DNA from: Desulfovibrionaceae bacterium
GTDB lineage: Bacteria; Desulfobacterota; Desulfovibrionia; Desulfovibrionales; Desulfovibrionaceae
NCBI GenBank assembly: GCA_028689675.1
Contig: JAQVCS010000003.1
Location: 62,001-126,000 of the forward strand
DNA length: 64,000 bases
Direction of reading: 5' to 3'
Shown here: piece after piece, positions 25,050 through 32,797 of the stretch
How positions within the stretch are numbered: the first letter of the stretch is position 1
How the letters are laid out: each line of letters starts with the position of its first letter
The notes under the pieces: model-generated
What the model was told of the DNA's origin: nothing
The model's input: only the letters and a program-made list of their open reading frames with translations
Database searches by the model: none
Made by a program: the position numbers and the translations under genes

Positions 25050-25818
25050 CAAGAGTTCAGAAGGGGATAGGCTTCAACCCTCCAGCCTTGTGGATAAAGC
25101 CGTGGTGCGCCGTCATTTTGCCCGTGCTGTGGCTACCTATGATCTTCAGGCAAGGGTGCAGGCACATATGGCACAGCATATCTGTGCCCTGCTGCCACGG
25201 CAAGGCTATGACGCTGTGCTTGAAATTGGCTGTGGAACGGGGCTGCTCACGCGCGCAGTGGCGGCAAAGCTGTCTTTTGCCTCGTATACCGCCAATGATT
25301 TAGTGCCAGAATGCGCTGCTGCGCTGCATGCCGCGCTGCCGCAGGCACGTTTTATAGCTGGCGATATGGACAGCCTTGTGCTGGGGGGTGGCTATGACCT
25401 TGTGCTGGCTAATGCCAGCCTGCAATGGAGCCATAACTTGCCCCTACTGCTTGCCCGTCTGTATGCGGCGCTGCATGAGGGGGGCGTGCTGGCTTTTTCA
25501 CTCTTTGGGCAGCGTAACCTGTGGCAGATACGGGAATATTTTGGCGTGGGGCTGGAAGGCCTGCCCTTAGAGGCTGTGCGGGCTGTGCTGCCAGCAGGCA
25601 GGCTGCTGCACCTTGAGCAGGAAGAGCAGGATTGTGTCTTTGCCAGCCCCATGGCTGTGCTGCGGCATTTGCAGCAAACAGGGGTGAACACCTTTGGCAG
25701 CAGGGTGCAGCCCTTTGGCCGCGCAGCCTTACGGGCTTTTGAGCAGGAATACAGGGCGCGCTATGCCTGCACCCTGACCTATCAGCCACAATATATTGTA
25801 CTGAGCAAAACAGTATAA
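25042..25818 (+). CDS. bioC: Malonyl-ACP O-methyltransferase
   Basis: 258 residues, a class I SAM-dependent methyltransferase. The SAM motif LEIGCGTGLLTRAV is near residue 57 and the acidic motif FIAGDMDSLVL follows; NASLQWSHN is a typical BioC signature. BioC methylates malonyl-ACP so that the fatty acid cycle builds the pimelate chain. Last gene of the bioF-bioG-bioC unit; no bioA, bioD or bioB is in the window. Confidence 0.92.
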   Translation: MLSKSSEGDRLQPSSLVDKAVVRRHFARAVATYDLQARVQAHMAQHICALLPRQGYDAVLEIGCGTGLLTRAVAAKLSFASYTANDLVPECAAALHAALPQARFIAGDMDSLVLGGGYDLVLANASLQWSHNLPLLLARLYAALHEGGVLAFSLFGQRNLWQIREYFGVGLEGLPLEAVRAVLPAGRLLHLEQEEQDCVFASPMAVLRHLQQTGVNTFGSRVQPFGRAALRAFEQEYRARYACTLTYQPQYIVLSKTV

Positions 25819-25853
25819 AAAAATCCGCGCGGCAGGCTTGCTTACCACGCGGA
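25817..25853 (-). terminator. Terminator of the PEBP-like lipoprotein gene
   Basis: On the minus strand TCCGCG (25853-25848) and CGCGGA (25829-25824) enclose an 18-nt loop and are followed by a run of seven T. It adjoins the bioC stop. Confidence 0.55.
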
Positions 25854-25885
25854 AACTCAGTAAAATTTTGAGGTCACTAGGCCGC

Positions 25886-26302
25886 TTATTCTTGAGTAAA
25901 ACTGAAGACGCGTACTTCCAGCGGCTGTTCTCCATCACCCAGTGCGGTTACAATATAGGTATATTGCCCGCTGCTGCCTGCTGGCGGGCAGGCGCCTTGG
26001 TAATGTTCTACCAGTGCCCCTTCGGGAATAATGCCTGTAGCATCATTTTTCCAGCGGCCACCGCCAAGGTAGCGGGGCTGCTCCCCTTTTTCTTCAAGGC
26101 GCACAGTAAATTGCTTTGTGTTGGCGGGGACATTATGCACCTGTATTTCGGGTGAAATACGCGAGCAGCGATGTCTGGCCTGCAAATCTACTTCAATGCT
26201 CATGGAAGCGGCTTCTGTCTCTTTTTCTTCACTCCACGGGTTCAGCGCAGAGCAGCCCGCCAAAAGCAGGATAAAGCTGGTTACAAGAAAATACTGAAGC
26301 AT
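25886..26302 (-). CDS. Lipoprotein with divergent PEBP/YbhB-like domain
   Basis: 138 residues from the ATG at 26302, preceded by GGAGGG; the ATG four codons upstream lacks a site. A lipoprotein signal ends in LLLAGC (modified Cys at about residue 17). The mature part holds SRISPEIQVHNVPANTKQFTV and GACPPAGSSGQYTYIVTALG, which resemble the start and the CPP.G..HRY region of phosphatidylethanolamine-binding (YbhB/YbcL) proteins, but the central DPDAP motif is missing and the domain is short. Function is unknown; it would be anchored in a membrane facing the periplasm. Confidence 0.6.
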   Translation of the reverse strand: MLQYFLVTSFILLLAGCSALNPWSEEKETEAASMSIEVDLQARHRCSRISPEIQVHNVPANTKQFTVRLEEKGEQPRYLGGGRWKNDATGIIPEGALVEHYQGACPPAGSSGQYTYIVTALGDGEQPLEVRVFSFTQE

Positions 26303-26388
26303 ATAACCCTCCATGAAAAAGAAGTAAGGCAGAGTGCCTGTTGCCTATGTAAACTATCCTGCCAAGGAATACAACAAGGAGATGCATT

Positions 26389-27570
26389 ATGGGAATTTTG
26401 TCGGACAGCATTGGGGAATCTATTACCAAAGCCTCGTGGATTCGCCGCATGTTTGAGGCAGGCACTATTTTAAAAAAGCAATTTGGCGCTGAAAATGTGT
26501 ATGATTTTAGCCTTGGCAACCCCGATTTGCCCGCGCCAGCCGTGGTGGGTGAAGGCCTGAAGGCTTTTGCCCAAACAGCGGGCGAGCCCTTTGCCTTTGG
26601 CTATATGCCCAATGCTGGCTACCCTTGGGCGCGGGAAAAATTGGCACAGCACCTCACCAAAGAGCAGGGTACACCCATTGCTGCAGATGAAGTTATTTTA
26701 ACCTGCGGTGCTGCTGGCGGGTTGAATGCCTTTTTCCGCGCTGTGCTCAACCATGGTGAGGGCGTGCTGACCTTTGCCCCCTATTTTGTGGAATATGGCT
26801 CGTATGTGGCCAACCATGGGGGTACCTTCAGAGCCATTCCCACAGAAAAGGGCACCTTTGCCCCCGATTTGGCTGCGTTAGAGGCTGCTATTTCCCCAAA
26901 AACGCGCGTGCTGATGATAAATTCACCCAACAATCCCACGGGGGTGGTGTACAGCCTTGAGCAGCTTAAGGGCATTGTGGCTGTGCTGGAAGCAAAGTCG
27001 CGTGAATATGGCAAGCCCATCTTTTTGGTGGCCGATGAACCCTATCGTTTTTTGGCCTATGATGGGGCTGTTGTGCCTTCTGTGCTGCCTTTGTATGACT
27101 ATGCTGTTGTCGTTAGTTCTTTTTCCAAAAATCTTTCTTTGCCCGGTGAGCGTGTGGGCTATGTCATCCTCAGCGCACGCATGCCTGAAAAGGCCGAGCT
27201 TATGGCTGGCATGACCTTGACCAACCGCATTTTGGGCTTTGTGAACCCGCCAGCCGTGGGGCAGCACATTATGGCGGCCGCTCTTGGCGCGCAGGTTGAT
27301 TTGAATATTTATGCCGCCCGCCGTAAGGCCATGGCAGAGGTGTTAGACGCCGCTGGCTATAGCTATGTGATGCCGCAGGGGGCATTTTATTTCTTCCCCG
27401 AAGCGCCCGGTGGTGACGACGTTGCCTTTGTGGGGAAATTACAAGAACAGCGCATTCTTGCCGTGCCGGGCTCTGGCTTTGGCTGCCCTGGCTATTTCCG
27501 CCTTGCTTTTTGCGTGAGTGAAGATGTGATACGCCGTGCGGCAGCAGGCTTTGCCACTGCCAAGCAATAA
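26389..27570 (+). CDS. Class I PLP-dependent aminotransferase
   Basis: 393 residues. The fold-type I features are clear: NSPNNPTGVVYS with the substrate-binding Asn, ADEPYRFL (Asp contacting the PLP ring), and the PLP lysine in SSFSKNLSLPGERVGY. The GERVGY ending of that segment resembles aspartate/alanine-type aminotransferases. A GGAG site lies upstream of the ATG. It is monocistronic between the lipoprotein and a strong terminator. Substrate cannot be fixed; aspartate, alanine or aromatic amino acids are options. Confidence 0.85.
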   Translation: MGILSDSIGESITKASWIRRMFEAGTILKKQFGAENVYDFSLGNPDLPAPAVVGEGLKAFAQTAGEPFAFGYMPNAGYPWAREKLAQHLTKEQGTPIAADEVILTCGAAGGLNAFFRAVLNHGEGVLTFAPYFVEYGSYVANHGGTFRAIPTEKGTFAPDLAALEAAISPKTRVLMINSPNNPTGVVYSLEQLKGIVAVLEAKSREYGKPIFLVADEPYRFLAYDGAVVPSVLPLYDYAVVVSSFSKNLSLPGERVGYVILSARMPEKAELMAGMTLTNRILGFVNPPAVGQHIMAAALGAQVDLNIYAARRKAMAEVLDAAGYSYVMPQGAFYFFPEAPGGDDVAFVGKLQEQRILAVPGSGFGCPGYFRLAFCVSEDVIRRAAAGFATAKQ

Positions 27571-27669
27571 AATATAAAAATAAGCGGTAAAAGAGCTTTC
27601 TGGGGCTTATTTGTGCCTATCTTTGTGCTTTTTGCTGTTATTTCTACTATAAAAAAAGATAAAAAACTG

Positions 27670-27720
27670 TAAACAATAAAAAAACTGGTAGCAACAGGCC
27701 ACCAGTTTTTTTATTGTTTA
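27670..27720. terminator. Bidirectional terminator, 20-bp perfect stem
   Basis: A perfect 20-bp inverted repeat (27670-27689 and 27701-27720, 11-nt loop) of the form TAAACAATA7CTGGT. Its A/T runs give U-tracts in both directions between the convergent aminotransferase and HU/IHF genes. Confidence 0.9.
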
Positions 27721-27760
27721 TGATTGAATGAACAGTTGAAAAACAGCAGGCTGTGGCCTG

Positions 27761-28054
27761 TTATTCATCAGGGTTGAGTTCGGCACGGAATTTACGCGAA
27801 AGACGGAAGACAACAACCTTGCGGGCGTCAAGAGTGATAGATTGATCTGTCTGGGGGTTGCGACCCTTGCGGGCATTCTTGTCGTAGGCTTCAAATTTGC
27901 CAAAACCGCTGAGTAACAGGGCATTATCTTTTTTAATGGCCTTCTTCATAATCTCAAGCAGACTTTCGACAACATTGCGTACATCTGCGCGGTTTTTATC
28001 GGTTTTTTCGTAAATAGCCTCAACAATTTCAGCCTTGGTCAATGTTTTATTCAT
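27761..28054 (-). CDS. HU/IHF family DNA-binding protein (IHF-alpha-like)
   Basis: 97 residues from the ATG at 28054 (GGAGGA at 5 nt); the 31 extra upstream codons lack a start site. The sequence NKTLTKAEIVEAIYEKTDK and the DNA-arm GRNPQTDQSITLDARKVVVFR are those of the HU/IHF fold, and the GFGKFEAYDKNARKGRNPQT segment is closest to IHF alpha subunits. It bends and compacts DNA and would serve sigma-54 promoters such as those at 30.4 and 31.3 kb if it is an IHF. Assignment between IHF and HU is by eye. Confidence 0.85.
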   Translation of the reverse strand: MNKTLTKAEIVEAIYEKTDKNRADVRNVVESLLEIMKKAIKKDNALLLSGFGKFEAYDKNARKGRNPQTDQSITLDARKVVVFRLSRKFRAELNPDE

Positions 28055-28320
28055 GGTATCCTCCCGATGGTCAAACTGGAACTTTTGAAGCCCGCTGGAG
28101 CAGTGCGACCCTGTGCCTTCCGTCCATATGTTGGGTGTAAAAGCCACTTAAAAGACATTTTTAAACCGACAGGAGAACGCTGGCGGTTAGCATCATCCTT
28201 AGCCATAAACAATAAACCAATGTATTTTTGCTATTTATACACAGCAAGTAAAATTCTGCAAGGCTTTTCTTGGCATGTAAGGCGCTTGACGCAGCATTTG
28301 CTGCTGCGTACACCCAAGGT

Positions 28321-29370
28321 ATGAAAAATACACCTTCTTTTTTATCTATAACGCTACCTTGGCCTGCCCCAGCGCGGGGCAACGCGCCTGTGCGCCCTGT
28401 CTTTATTCCTTTTTCTGGCTGCCCCACACGCTGTATTTTTTGTGCCCAGCATGTGCAAACAGGGCAGGGGCAGCGCAGCCTTGCCAGCATTCTTGCTGCT
28501 GTGCGCGATGATTTGCGCCAGCGCAGGGCAAGGCAGGCGCCAGCAGTGGAGCTTGCTTTTTTTGGCGGCACCTTTACTGCCATGCCCGCAGCAGACCAGC
28601 AGGCCTGCCTTGATGTGGCCAAACAGGGTTTTGATGAAGGCACAGTGTGTGCTTTGCGCTGTTCCACCAGACCCGATTGCCTTTCTGCGCAGGCTGTGCA
28701 CAGGCTGATGGCTGCGGGCTGCACCATGATAGAGCTGGGCGTGCAAAGCTTTCATGACAGCGCTTTGGTCACAGCAAGGCGCGGCTACAGCGGCGCTGTG
28801 GCACAAGAGGCCTGCGCTACTGTGCTGGCCGCTGGCTGTGCCCTTGGCGTGCAGCTTATGCCCGGTATGCCGGGGGTGACAGCAGCAATTTTTTTGCAGG
28901 ATGTGCACAAAGCCCTTACCTGCGGGGCGCATGTTTTACGCTATTATCCCTGCCTTGTGCTGCGGGGCACAGTGCTTGAAGATTTGTACAGGCAGGGCGC
29001 ATATGCACCGTGGACATGGCAGGAAACGCTTGCTGCCCTGACACAGGGCTGGCTTATGGCAAGGCAGGCCAAGGTGCCCGTAATACGCATGGGGCTTGCC
29101 CCAGAAGAAGGCCTTGATGCCGCTGTGCTTGCAGGCCCCCAGCATAAGGCTTTGGGCGCAGAGGTGCAGGCGCAGGCTTTGCTGCACACAGTAGAGCAGG
29201 CCTGCAGGGGACAGAAATTGCAGGCATTAATTGTGCCGCGTTTTTGTCAGGGCTTTTTTTGGGGGGAAAAGCGCCGCCTTGCCGCAGCGTGGGCTGGCCT
29301 TGGGCTGAGTAGCCAGCAGCTGCATTGGCATGCCCAGCCCGAGCTTGTGCTGCATTGTGCGCCAGAATAG
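28321..29370 (+). CDS. Elp3-like radical SAM protein
   Basis: 349 residues from the ATG at 28321; an in-frame TTG at 28270 has AAGG upstream and is a possible alternative. The radical-SAM motif GCPTRCIFCAQH is near residue 37, followed by ELAFFGGTFTAM and the IELGVQSFHDSAL segment that is typical of the Elp3/HemN-like group. There is no acetyltransferase domain as in full Elp3. The C-terminal half carries unusually many Ala, Gln, Leu and Cys. Its reaction is unknown; a tRNA or cofactor modification is plausible. Confidence 0.75.
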   Translation: MKNTPSFLSITLPWPAPARGNAPVRPVFIPFSGCPTRCIFCAQHVQTGQGQRSLASILAAVRDDLRQRRARQAPAVELAFFGGTFTAMPAADQQACLDVAKQGFDEGTVCALRCSTRPDCLSAQAVHRLMAAGCTMIELGVQSFHDSALVTARRGYSGAVAQEACATVLAAGCALGVQLMPGMPGVTAAIFLQDVHKALTCGAHVLRYYPCLVLRGTVLEDLYRQGAYAPWTWQETLAALTQGWLMARQAKVPVIRMGLAPEEGLDAAVLAGPQHKALGAEVQAQALLHTVEQACRGQKLQALIVPRFCQGFFWGEKRRLAAAWAGLGLSSQQLHWHAQPELVLHCAPE

Positions 29371-29445
29371 TGCGCAGAAATATTTTGTAGGGGATGAAGC
29401 CTACAGCGCTGTTTACCTCTTGTATGCAAGGGCTGAAAAAACAGC

Positions 29446-29762
29446 GCAGGCGTCGGGGATGAACCGACGCCTGCAAGGAGGAGGATGTCGCCGAGACAGG
29501 GATAACTCGGCTAAGAGAGGAGGATGTTTTTACTCGCGTTTGCTTTGACCTTCGGAGGTAAGGAGGTCATTCTGGACGCTTTTTTGCTGTTTTGCCCGCT
29601 TCAGAAGGGGTCTGAAGCGGGCGGCTTTTGTCCCTCGGGGGGGTGAGGAACAAAGGCTGTTGTCCAAGTACAGGAGGAGGTGTCTGGACTGCGTTTTCTT
29701 TCCACCCGCTTCGTGGGGGGATACGAAGCGGGTAGTGTATATCCCTCGGGGGGGAGGAATTA
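29446..29762. repeat. Array of stem-loops with a tandem ~110-bp duplication
   Basis: Between two convergent genes lie at least six inverted repeats: 29446-29474 (11-bp stem), 29490-29511 (6 bp), 29546-29569 (8 bp with one G-T), 29594-29622 (11 bp), 29624-29657 (13 bp, one mismatch) and 29704-29733 (11 bp). The units 29562-29643 and 29676-29753 are imperfect copies spaced about 110 bp apart. Each runs AGGAGGT, a T-rich stretch, a CCCGCTTC...GAAGCGGG stem and CCCTCGGGGGGG. AGGAGGATG or AGGAGGTG strings occur four times. No normal gene is evident; short frames here lack support. It may be a non-coding RNA locus or an extragenic repeat. Confidence 0.6.
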
Positions 29763-29766
29763 TTGC

Positions 29767-30282
29767 TTAGTAGTGACCATTGCCAGTATGGGCTGGCGCA
29801 TGCGCACCGCCGCGGGGCTGACGAGGCTCAGGCCTATTGGCTGGCGCACCTACTTCTTTTTGAATCTTGTCGCGCATTTCTTGGTGCAAATCGGCTGATT
29901 GCGAACGCAATTTATACAGTTCGCTGACAGCATTGCGCACGGCCTTGGTGTCGGGCGTGGTAGCATTTTCCAGTGCGTTCAGCTCATGGCGTTGCACAAA
30001 CATGGCTTCCTGCAATTTTTCCAGCTTATCGCGGTAGCTGGCTACAATGGCATCATAGGCTTTGAGCTGCTCGGCAGAGTAGGCACCTCGTGGCCCCATG
30101 CCCATACCGCGACCCATTCCATGCCCCATGCCCATGTCGTGCATGCCATAGGCCATGTCACCACCCATAGCAGGACAGCCCATGTTGTTCATGCTGCGGC
30201 TATAGGCTTCAGAGGCAAACGAGGCAGATCCAAGCATAAAGGCTGCAACCAAAAAAGATACCATTACTCGCGAAGATTTCAT
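29767..30282 (-). CDS. ZraP/Spy-like periplasmic protein 2
   Basis: 171 residues with a signal peptide (VMVSFLVAAFMLGSASFAS). After it comes a Met/Gly/His-rich stretch (MGHGMGRGMGMGPRG) able to bind soft metals. Then a helical heavy-metal-resistance domain follows (about 70-140: EQLKAYDAIVASYRDKLEKL, LRSQSADLHQEMRDKIQKE), and the tail is Pro/Gly/His rich. ZraP-type proteins are zinc-binding periplasmic chaperones induced by the ZraSR system. AAGGAG lies 7 nt before the ATG. A consensus sigma-54 promoter at 30408-30423 drives it and the kinase/regulator pair lies nearby. Confidence 0.8.
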   Translation of the reverse strand: MKSSRVMVSFLVAAFMLGSASFASEAYSRSMNNMGCPAMGGDMAYGMHDMGMGHGMGRGMGMGPRGAYSAEQLKAYDAIVASYRDKLEKLQEAMFVQRHELNALENATTPDTKAVRNAVSELYKLRSQSADLHQEMRDKIQKEVGAPANRPEPRQPRGGAHAPAHTGNGHY

Positions 30283-30407
30283 ATTCAGCTCCTTATCATC
30301 ATAAACATCAAGAGGTATTCAAATCCCATAAAAATTCGGAGAAAATAGCTTGCTACAGGTTTATTTTTTCCGTTTAGAGCGTATTGCCCCGCTCTTGCTT
30401 TTTATAT

Positions 30408-30423
30408 AGCAAGACGCGTGCCA
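30408..30423 (-). promoter_or_regulatory. Sigma-54 promoter of ZraP-like gene 2
   Basis: On the minus strand the sequence TGGCACGCGTCTTGCT fits the -24/-12 consensus at every defined position (GG and GC separated by 10 nt). It lies about 125 nt before the ATG of the ZraP-like gene at 30282. Confidence 0.85.
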
Positions 30424-30581
30424 AACAAGAATAAAATATGTATCTTATTGATATAACAAGGTAATATTTTTTAAGCTCTATTATGCCCTGCATTTGCCCT
30501 GTTTTTTTCTTATACAGCCGTGCTGTCCGCTGCATAATTTTTAAACACAGCACTTGTCGCATAGCTCAGTTTTTGAACAGG
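30424..30581. other. Intergenic stretch upstream of sigma-54 promoter 2
   Basis: AT-rich; expected to contain activator (ZraR-like) and IHF sites. No clear palindrome was recognised by eye. Confidence 0.3.
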
Positions 30582-30614
30582 CACAAAAAAACACCGACGG
30601 GGCAAGTCGGTGTT
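30582..30614 (-). terminator. Terminator of ZraP-like gene 1
   Basis: On the minus strand a 9-bp stem AACACCGAC/GTCGGTGTT with a 7-nt loop is followed by TTTTTGTG, 29 nt after the stop at 30643. Confidence 0.85.
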
Positions 30615-30642
30615 GTGGGGAAGAGTGCAGGAAAAAGGGGGC

Positions 30643-31251
30643 TTATTCCGGCACAATTTTGGCTATGGCACTATAGCCGCGGCCGCGTGGCTCGGGCAGG
30701 GGGTGCCCTACCGTTTTTTGCAGGCGGCGGTTAACCGTGCTGATTTCTTCTTTGAGGCGGCTGCGTAATTCTTGTAATTCCTGCCCTAGTGCAGGCAAGG
30801 CCTGCGGGTCTGTTTCGCGGCAAAAGGTCAGGGCTTCCAGCTGGTGCATTTTTTGATCCATTTGATGTTTGATATCGCGAATAACGGGGCTTGCATCCTG
30901 TAAAATAAGCGTGGCCTGCTGGCGCTGCTCTGGGCTGAGCTGGGCAAGCCATTGCTTGAGCCCAATATTTTTTTCTTTTGTTAGGGCACGTTTTTCTGCT
31001 TGCTGCTCGCCCCTTTGCAGGGGCACAGGCGGGGTGCGCCATTCTGCGCAAGGGGGCATGGCTGCCATGCCTGCCTGCGGCATAGAGGGTAGCGAAGGGG
31101 CAATATTTTTCAGGGGGCTGTTGCTTACGCTGTGCATTGGTGCTGTGTGGGGCAGCATGCCACGGCCATGGTCAGCCCCATGAGCAAAAAGTATACAGGG
31201 GCTGCCAAGCACGCAGGCGGTTACGATAACATTTTGTAATAGTTGGCGCAT
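30643..31251 (-). CDS. ZraP/Spy-like periplasmic protein 1
   Basis: 202 residues from the ATG at 31251 (GGGAG upstream; the 26 earlier codons have no site). A signal peptide (LLQNVIVTACVLGSPCILFA) is followed by a His/Met/Pro-rich region (HGADHGRGMLPHTAPMHSV) and a helical domain with the LSPEQRQQATLILQDASP and LEALTFCRETDPQALPALGQELQELRSRL-like patterns of the CpxP/Spy/ZraP group. It is a paralogue of the protein at 29767-30282 but longer. A sigma-54-type promoter lies at 31325-31340. Divergent from the kinase gene. Confidence 0.7.
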   Translation of the reverse strand: MRQLLQNVIVTACVLGSPCILFAHGADHGRGMLPHTAPMHSVSNSPLKNIAPSLPSMPQAGMAAMPPCAEWRTPPVPLQRGEQQAEKRALTKEKNIGLKQWLAQLSPEQRQQATLILQDASPVIRDIKHQMDQKMHQLEALTFCRETDPQALPALGQELQELRSRLKEEISTVNRRLQKTVGHPLPEPRGRGYSAIAKIVPE

Positions 31252-31324
31252 ACGATAATTCTCCCAAAAGCAACAAGGCAAAGCAGGCAAGAAAATGGCT
31301 GAAAAAGTCCTCTTTCTATAGTAT

Positions 31325-31340
31325 AGCAAAAAACGTGCAA
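31325..31340 (-). promoter_or_regulatory. Sigma-54-type promoter of ZraP-like gene 1
   Basis: On the minus strand TTGCACGTTTTTTGCT matches the -24/-12 consensus except for one position of the -24 GG pair. The leader would be about 63 nt. Confidence 0.75.
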
Positions 31341-31394
31341 AAAGTCTTTTTTCTGCCCCTGTACAGTAATGGACAAGCTCGTTATAGTGTGGTT

Positions 31395-32786
31395 ATGAAA
31401 ACAATGTTACGCCAAGCCCATGCCAACCCCACGCCCAAGGCGTGGTATATTGGCGTTGCCTTTGTGCTGGCGCTTATGGTGGGCATGGTGTCCTTTACGT
31501 CTATGGAACGCCACGAAACTACCATGACGCGCCTGCTGGCCGAAAAGGGCGATTCCCTCATTCTTGCTTTTGAAAATATTTTACGCACGGGCATGCGCTC
31601 GCAAATGGGCTTGCGTGTGCAGGTGCTGCTGGAAGAAATGAGCGCCAGCCCCGATATTCACTTTATTGCCGTCACCATGCCCGATGGCACTATTGTGGCG
31701 CACAGCAACCCCGCTCGTCTAGGGGAAATTTTACAAATTGATGATAAAGAAATAGATGAAGCTACCATGAGCCAATGGCGGCAGGACGACCAGCGGCATT
31801 GGCGCATTACTAATATGGAAGGGCGGCGCGCTTTTGTGGTGTACCAAACCTTTTCGCCCCTGCGCCGTCAGTTTACCCCACCCCTGCCCCAGCCCATGAT
31901 ATTTTTGGGCTTGGATGTGAGCCCCTTTGAAAGTAGCCGTAATCAAGACAGAAATCAGGCCTTGCTTATGGCTTTGGTTATTATGCTGGTGGGCATGGCC
32001 TCGCTGCTGGCCTTGTATTATGCGCAGCATGCCCGCATTTCACGCCAGCGCCAGCGCCGCGCCGAGGGGCAGGTGCGCCTGCTGGAAGAAGAAATGCGCC
32101 GCAAAGAAAAGCTGGCGGCGGTGGGCTCGCTTGCTGCTGGCGTGGCACATGAAATTCGCAACCCTTTAAGCTCTATCAAGGGCTATGCCACCTATTTTGG
32201 TCAGCGCTTCCCCGAGGGTAGCGAAGACAGAGAGGCCGCACATGTTATGGTGCGCGAGGTGGACAGGCTTAACCGCGTGATTACTGATTTAATAGGTCTT
32301 TCGCGCCCCACCGATGTCAACCTTTGCCCTACAGACTTGCGTGAAGTGGCTGCCCATGCCCTGCAACTGCTTAAGCAGGATGCCGAACAGCGTGGCGTGC
32401 GCTGCACGCTGGAGGCTGCCGAAGGCCTGCCCCTTGCCGCCATAGACCCAGACCGCATGAAGCAAGCCGTGCTGAACTTATGCCTGAATGCTTTAGATGC
32501 CATGCCCAAGGGTGGGGTGCTGACCCTTTCTTTGGCCAAAGAAGGCGGGCGTGTGCGCCTGCGCGTGAGCGATACAGGCATAGGCATGGCACCCGAATTG
32601 CTGAAAAGTATTTTTAACCCGTACTTTACCACCAAGGGCAATGGCACAGGCATGGGGCTTGCCATTGTGCATAAAATTATTGAAGCTCATGGCGGAGAAA
32701 TAGACGTCACCTCACGCCCTGCCACGGAAAAGCGCGCTGGGCAAACCTCGTTTACCCTTTGGCTGCCAGAAGCGGGCAAATCCTGA
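31395..32786 (+). CDS. ZraS-like sensor histidine kinase
   Basis: 463 residues from the ATG at 31395; a GTG 20 codons upstream lacks a site. Two membrane segments (about 18-38 and 196-216) enclose a periplasmic sensor domain of about 155 residues. A coiled linker and the phosphorylation motif GVAHEIRNPLSSIKG follow, then the catalytic domain with N, G1 (DTGIGMAP) and G2 (GNGTGMGLAI) boxes. It phosphorylates the response regulator next door, 11 nt downstream. The two ZraP-like genes beside it and the domain layout support a zinc/lead or envelope-stress role like that of ZraS. Confidence 0.85.
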   Translation: MKTMLRQAHANPTPKAWYIGVAFVLALMVGMVSFTSMERHETTMTRLLAEKGDSLILAFENILRTGMRSQMGLRVQVLLEEMSASPDIHFIAVTMPDGTIVAHSNPARLGEILQIDDKEIDEATMSQWRQDDQRHWRITNMEGRRAFVVYQTFSPLRRQFTPPLPQPMIFLGLDVSPFESSRNQDRNQALLMALVIMLVGMASLLALYYAQHARISRQRQRRAEGQVRLLEEEMRRKEKLAAVGSLAAGVAHEIRNPLSSIKGYATYFGQRFPEGSEDREAAHVMVREVDRLNRVITDLIGLSRPTDVNLCPTDLREVAAHALQLLKQDAEQRGVRCTLEAAEGLPLAAIDPDRMKQAVLNLCLNALDAMPKGGVLTLSLAKEGGRVRLRVSDTGIGMAPELLKSIFNPYFTTKGNGTGMGLAIVHKIIEAHGGEIDVTSRPATEKRAGQTSFTLWLPEAGKS

Positions 32787-32797
32787 ATGGAATAATT

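Noticed and set aside
29371-29766. The hairpin array as a CRISPR or insertion sequence
   Set aside because: Repeats differ in length and spacing, spacers are not unique, and there are no cas or transposase genes or flanking direct repeats.
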